Assembly (NCBI RefSeq): GCF_003268775.1
Contig: NZ_QLSU01000037.1
Coordinates: forward strand, 1 to 64,000
Source of the DNA: Paraburkholderia unamae
GTDB taxonomy: Bacteria; Pseudomonadota; Gammaproteobacteria; Burkholderiales; Burkholderiaceae
Direction: 5' to 3'
Length of the DNA: 64,000 nucleotides
Both the position numbers and the translations under genes were made by a program. Shown here in pieces: positions 61,648 through 64,000 of this stretch. The notes beneath the pieces are model-generated. The model did no database searches, was not told the DNA's origin, and was given only the letters and a program-made list of their open reading frames with translations. Each line of letters opens with the position of its first letter. Position 1 is the stretch's first letter.

Positions 61648-61947
61648 TTTTTTCTCGGTTCTCTCAGGCTGCCTTGCAGGCCGCACGACTCGGATGATGG
61701 TGTTCCTGGCATACGGAATGCCGCGCGCTGCTTGCCACGTACCCCCCGGCAGACACCGCAGCGCGGAACGAAAATCCGGACCATCAACACGTCAGCCCTA
61801 CCGGAGTGCCCCGGCAGATTTGACATAGCGCAAATTTAACGCGCTTTCGGGGCGAGACTTTACCGTACGTCTCAATTTCGTGGCTGTCATGTGGCTTTCA
61901 CTCGCTTTCGTCCAACTATTGGGATGTGGTGATGGCTTTTTATCTTC

Positions 61948-61975
61948 TTGACGGATTGTATGACAAGAATATAAT
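61948..61975 (+). promoter_or_regulatory. near-consensus sigma-70 promoter of the MBL-SDR operon
   Basis: TTGACG, a 16-base spacer, and TATAAT, the best promoter match noticed in the window. It would give a leader of about 230 bases before the MBL start at 62211. The rest of the 563-base gap (61648-62210) contains a leader ORF and no other clear feature. Confidence 0.75.
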
Positions 61976-62077
61976 CGGTTTCACGCGAGAGCGACCCGGC
62001 AACGCAAGGCAACCGGAGCGCCACGATGCAACCCGGTCGAAGCCTGCTCAGGCGCCCGGATAACAGGAGACAGCGCA

Positions 62078-62155
62078 TGCACCGCATGACCGGCAGCATC
62101 CCGGCCCCCGATCGAACCTCGGTCATGCGCGCACGCACGCCGCTTCGGCGCTGAA
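62078..62155 (+). CDS. 25-codon leader ORF in the operon leader
   Basis: ATG with AGGAG 8 bases upstream opens a 25-codon frame beginning MHRMTGSIPAPD and ending TPLRR before TGA, 56 bases upstream of the MBL start. It is Arg-rich at the end. Such an ORF could be a regulatory leader peptide; conservation would be needed to be sure. Confidence 0.45.
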
Positions 62156-62210
62156 CGTCTCCTCGCCCGCGCCTCGACACGGAAAAATTCAACGAAAGGA
62201 CACCCGAGAC

Positions 62211-63020
62211 ATGTCATCGCCCATCGAGAACTACCGCATCTACGCAGTCAAGTACGCGCACTTCGAGCGCCGCTCGTTCCACAACTTCATCGGCGGCGAC
62301 TCGCACGACGTGCCCATGCCGCTCGATTACTACGTGTGGGCGGTGGTGGGGCGCGAGCGCACATATATCGTCGATACGGGTTTCGATCAGGCCATGGCGG
62401 ACAAGCGCGGCCGCACGATCACGAATACGGTCGAAGCGGGGCTCGGCAAGATCGGCATACGCGTGGCCGACGTGAAGGACGTGATCATCACGCACATGCA
62501 CTACGATCACGCGGGCAATCACGCCCTGTTTCCGCATGCCCGTTACCATGTTCAGGACCGCGAAATGGCGTACTGCACCGGGCGCTGCATGTGTCACCAC
62601 GCGCTCAGCCACCCGTTCGAGCCCGAAGACGTGAAGGCGATGGTGGGGCGTCTTTTCGATGGCCGCGTGCAGTTTCACGAAGGGGCGTCGGAGATCGCGC
62701 CGGGGCTGACCGTGCACTGGGTGGGCGGCCATACGAACGGTTTGCAGATCGTGCGTGTGCACACCGAGCACGGCTGGGTCGTGCTGGCCTCGGACGCCTC
62801 GCACTTCTACGCCAACATGCAGGAGCACCGGCCGTTTCCGGTCGTCTACAACGTGGGCGACATGCTCGAAGGCTATGAAGCGGCACACCGCCTCGCGAGT
62901 TCTCCGGCACAAGTGATACCGGGCCACGATCCGGCCGTGCTCACGCGCTTTCCCGCGCATGATCGCGAAACCGAGGGCTGGATCGTCCGGCTCGACGCGC
63001 CCATGCGGAGCGCGCAATGA
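62211..63020 (+). CDS. lactonase-like metallo-beta-lactamase protein (AttM/AhlA type)
   Basis: A 269-residue MBL-fold protein with the lactonase-type metal motif VIITHMHYDHAGNHALFPHA and further ligands in TVHWVGGHTNGLQIVRVHTE, LASDASHFYAN and QVIPGHDPAVLTRF. N-acyl-homoserine lactonases share this form but other hydrolases do too. In an operon with an SDR and an MmgE/PrpD gene, a catabolic hydrolase is at least as likely as quorum quenching. AAAGGA lies upstream; ATGA overlap with the SDR. Confidence 0.85.
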   Translation: MSSPIENYRIYAVKYAHFERRSFHNFIGGDSHDVPMPLDYYVWAVVGRERTYIVDTGFDQAMADKRGRTITNTVEAGLGKIGIRVADVKDVIITHMHYDHAGNHALFPHARYHVQDREMAYCTGRCMCHHALSHPFEPEDVKAMVGRLFDGRVQFHEGASEIAPGLTVHWVGGHTNGLQIVRVHTEHGWVVLASDASHFYANMQEHRPFPVVYNVGDMLEGYEAAHRLASSPAQVIPGHDPAVLTRFPAHDRETEGWIVRLDAPMRSAQ

Positions 63021-63799
63021 TGCGTGGCAAGGGAGCGCTCGTGACCGGCTCGTCGAACGGGCTCGGCCTCGCGATGGCGTCGGCGCTGGCCCAGGCGGGC
63101 TGCGATATCGTGCTGCACGGGCTCGAAGCCCCTGACGAGATGCTAAGCATCACTCATGATATCGCGAGCCGCCACGATGTGCGCGTGAGCTACGTGCAGG
63201 CCGATCTCGCAAGCGTGGCCGGTGTCGATGCCCTGATGGCGGCGGCGCACGAGCGGCTCGGCACACTTGACGTGCTCATCAACAACGCGGTCGTGCGGCA
63301 TTTCGCCGGCATTGGCGCGTTTCCCATGGAGCGCTGGCATGAGGCGATCGCCGTCAATCTCACGGCCGCCTTCCGCGCCATTCAGCTTGCGCTGCCCGGC
63401 ATGCGCGAGCGCGGCTGGGGCCGCATCTTCAACATGACGTCCGTCTATGGCTCGCGCGCCGTCGCGAACCGCGTGGATTACGTGACGACGAAAACGGCGC
63501 TCATGGGCCTCACGCGCTCGGTGGCGCTGGAAACGCTCAAGCAGGGCATTACCTGCAACGCGATTTGTCCGGGCTCGGTGCTCACGCCCAATATCGACGG
63601 CCGCATCAACGAGTTGATGGAAGCGCGCTCGCTCGGGCGCACGGCCGCCGTGCGCGCGTTTCTGGAGGGCAAGCAGCCGACCGGCGAATTGATCGAAGCC
63701 GCGCACGTGGGCGAACTCGTGGTGTTTCTGTGCGGCCCGGCGGCGGCGCAGATCACGGGCGCGATGATGCCGATCGAAGGAGGCTGGCTTGCAGGTTGA
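63017..63799 (+). CDS. short-chain dehydrogenase (3-hydroxybutyrate dehydrogenase-like)
   Basis: A 260-residue SDR: cofactor motif ALVTGSSNGLGLAMASALAQ, NNA-type DVLINNAVVRH, catalytic Ser in MTSVYGSRAVANR and the YxxxK in VDYVTTKTALMGL. Similar to D-3-hydroxybutyrate dehydrogenases. Overlaps the MBL stop by ATGA and the next gene's start. Confidence 0.88.
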   Translation: MMRGKGALVTGSSNGLGLAMASALAQAGCDIVLHGLEAPDEMLSITHDIASRHDVRVSYVQADLASVAGVDALMAAAHERLGTLDVLINNAVVRHFAGIGAFPMERWHEAIAVNLTAAFRAIQLALPGMRERGWGRIFNMTSVYGSRAVANRVDYVTTKTALMGLTRSVALETLKQGITCNAICPGSVLTPNIDGRINELMEARSLGRTAAVRAFLEGKQPTGELIEAAHVGELVVFLCGPAAAQITGAMMPIEGGWLAG

Positions 63800-64000
63800 T
63801 CGACAGGCGGATCCGCAGATGCGCGAACACGCGGGCGTGACGCGCACGTTAGCCGCATTCATTGCGCAGACGCAATGGGCCGATGTGCCCGCGGACGTGC
63901 GCCACGAGGCGAAGCGCGCGTTGGTGAACTACTTCGCCGTGGCGCTAGCGGGCGCGCATGATCCCACCATCGAGAAGGCCGTGGGCGTGTATGGTCGCTT
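63789..64000 (+). CDS. MmgE/PrpD-family protein, 5' end (partial)
   Basis: Starts at TTG 63789, with GAAGGAGG 5 bases upstream, inside the end of the SDR gene; ATG 63819 is an alternative. The visible part includes TRTLAAFIAQTQWADVPADV and ALVNYFAVALAGAHDPTIEK, the N-terminal pattern of MmgE/PrpD dehydratases. Runs off the window. Third gene of the MBL-SDR operon. Confidence 0.8.
   Translation, partial: MQVDRQADPQMREHAGVTRTLAAFIAQTQWADVPADVRHEAKRALVNYFAVALAGAHDPTIEKAVGVYGR

Noticed and set aside
62211..63020. Firm naming as a quorum-quenching AHL lactonase
   Set aside because: The HMHYDHAGN motif is shared by many MBL hydrolases, and the operon with an SDR and an MmgE/PrpD gene suggests a catabolic pathway.
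1..64000. tRNA, rRNA genes and CRISPR arrays
   Set aside because: None recognised by reading; the regular repeats seen are too few and too short for CRISPR.

Overview
The window is high-GC DNA whose gene content (a complete Wsp chemosensory operon with two CheW proteins, ohr/ohrR, a ytcA-mdtNOP type efflux operon, DUF4148-like secreted proteins, and the long inverted repeat with a characteristic spurious ORF near the left end) points to a betaproteobacterium of the Burkholderia/Paraburkholderia group. No rRNA, tRNA or CRISPR array was seen. This taxonomic reading is an inference from gene content.

Region 1 (about 555-10349) is the most unusual part: a compact 9.8-kb integrated element bounded by a 12-bp direct repeat (CCCGCACAGGGG at 555-566 and 10338-10349). 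It has split one arm of a chromosomal inverted repeat; the missing 18 bases of that arm reappear beyond the right end. Reading leftward it encodes a tyrosine integrase, an AlpA-like regulator, a TOPRIM protein resembling a stand-alone Topo VI-A/Spo11 subunit (Mini-A-like), a RepA-like AAA ATPase, several small proteins, an HK97-type major capsid protein, a P27-type small terminase subunit and two tandem paralogous small proteins. A strong terminator then separates two cargo genes: a lipoprotein and a small membrane protein with an apparent frameshift. No portal, large terminase, protease or tail genes are present, so it looks like a phage satellite that brings its own capsid protein and packaging specificity, not a prophage. 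Non-coding gaps hold phased repeats that could be origin, operator or recombination sites.

Region 2 (10.4-20.3 kb): a TetR regulator, then a tightly overlapping wspABCDEFR operon leading to a REC-GGDEF diguanylate cyclase whose inhibitory I-site arginine is replaced.

Region 3 (20.3-30.4 kb): a secreted NHL-type propeller, an ECF sigma factor flanked by two anti-sigma-like membrane proteins, an HtrA-like protease, a DUF4148-like protein, paired short chromate transporters, and an OhrR/Ohr organic-peroxide module with four matching operators.

Region 4 (30.6-43.4 kb): a PHB-depolymerase-type esterase, a MarR-MFS pair with a perfect operator palindrome, a Tat-exported alkyl sulfatase with a CxxC protein, an AT-rich gap with no clear gene, ytcA-mdtNOP, and a CorA/ZntB transporter.

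Region 5 (43.5-53.5 kb): a GAF/PAS-GGDEF cyclase, a CSS-EAL phosphodiesterase, an orphan sulfonate-type binding protein, and a ROK-regulated CUT2 sugar ABC transporter.

Region 6 (53.7-64 kb): an NAPE-PLD-like metallo-hydrolase divergent from a TetR gene, an ECF42-type sigma operon (two DGPF/YCII proteins, a VOC protein and the sigma factor), a lipoprotein, a SolA-type amino-acid oxidase, and, behind a near-consensus promoter and a leader ORF, a lactonase-like MBL protein, an SDR and the start of an MmgE/PrpD gene that runs off the end.
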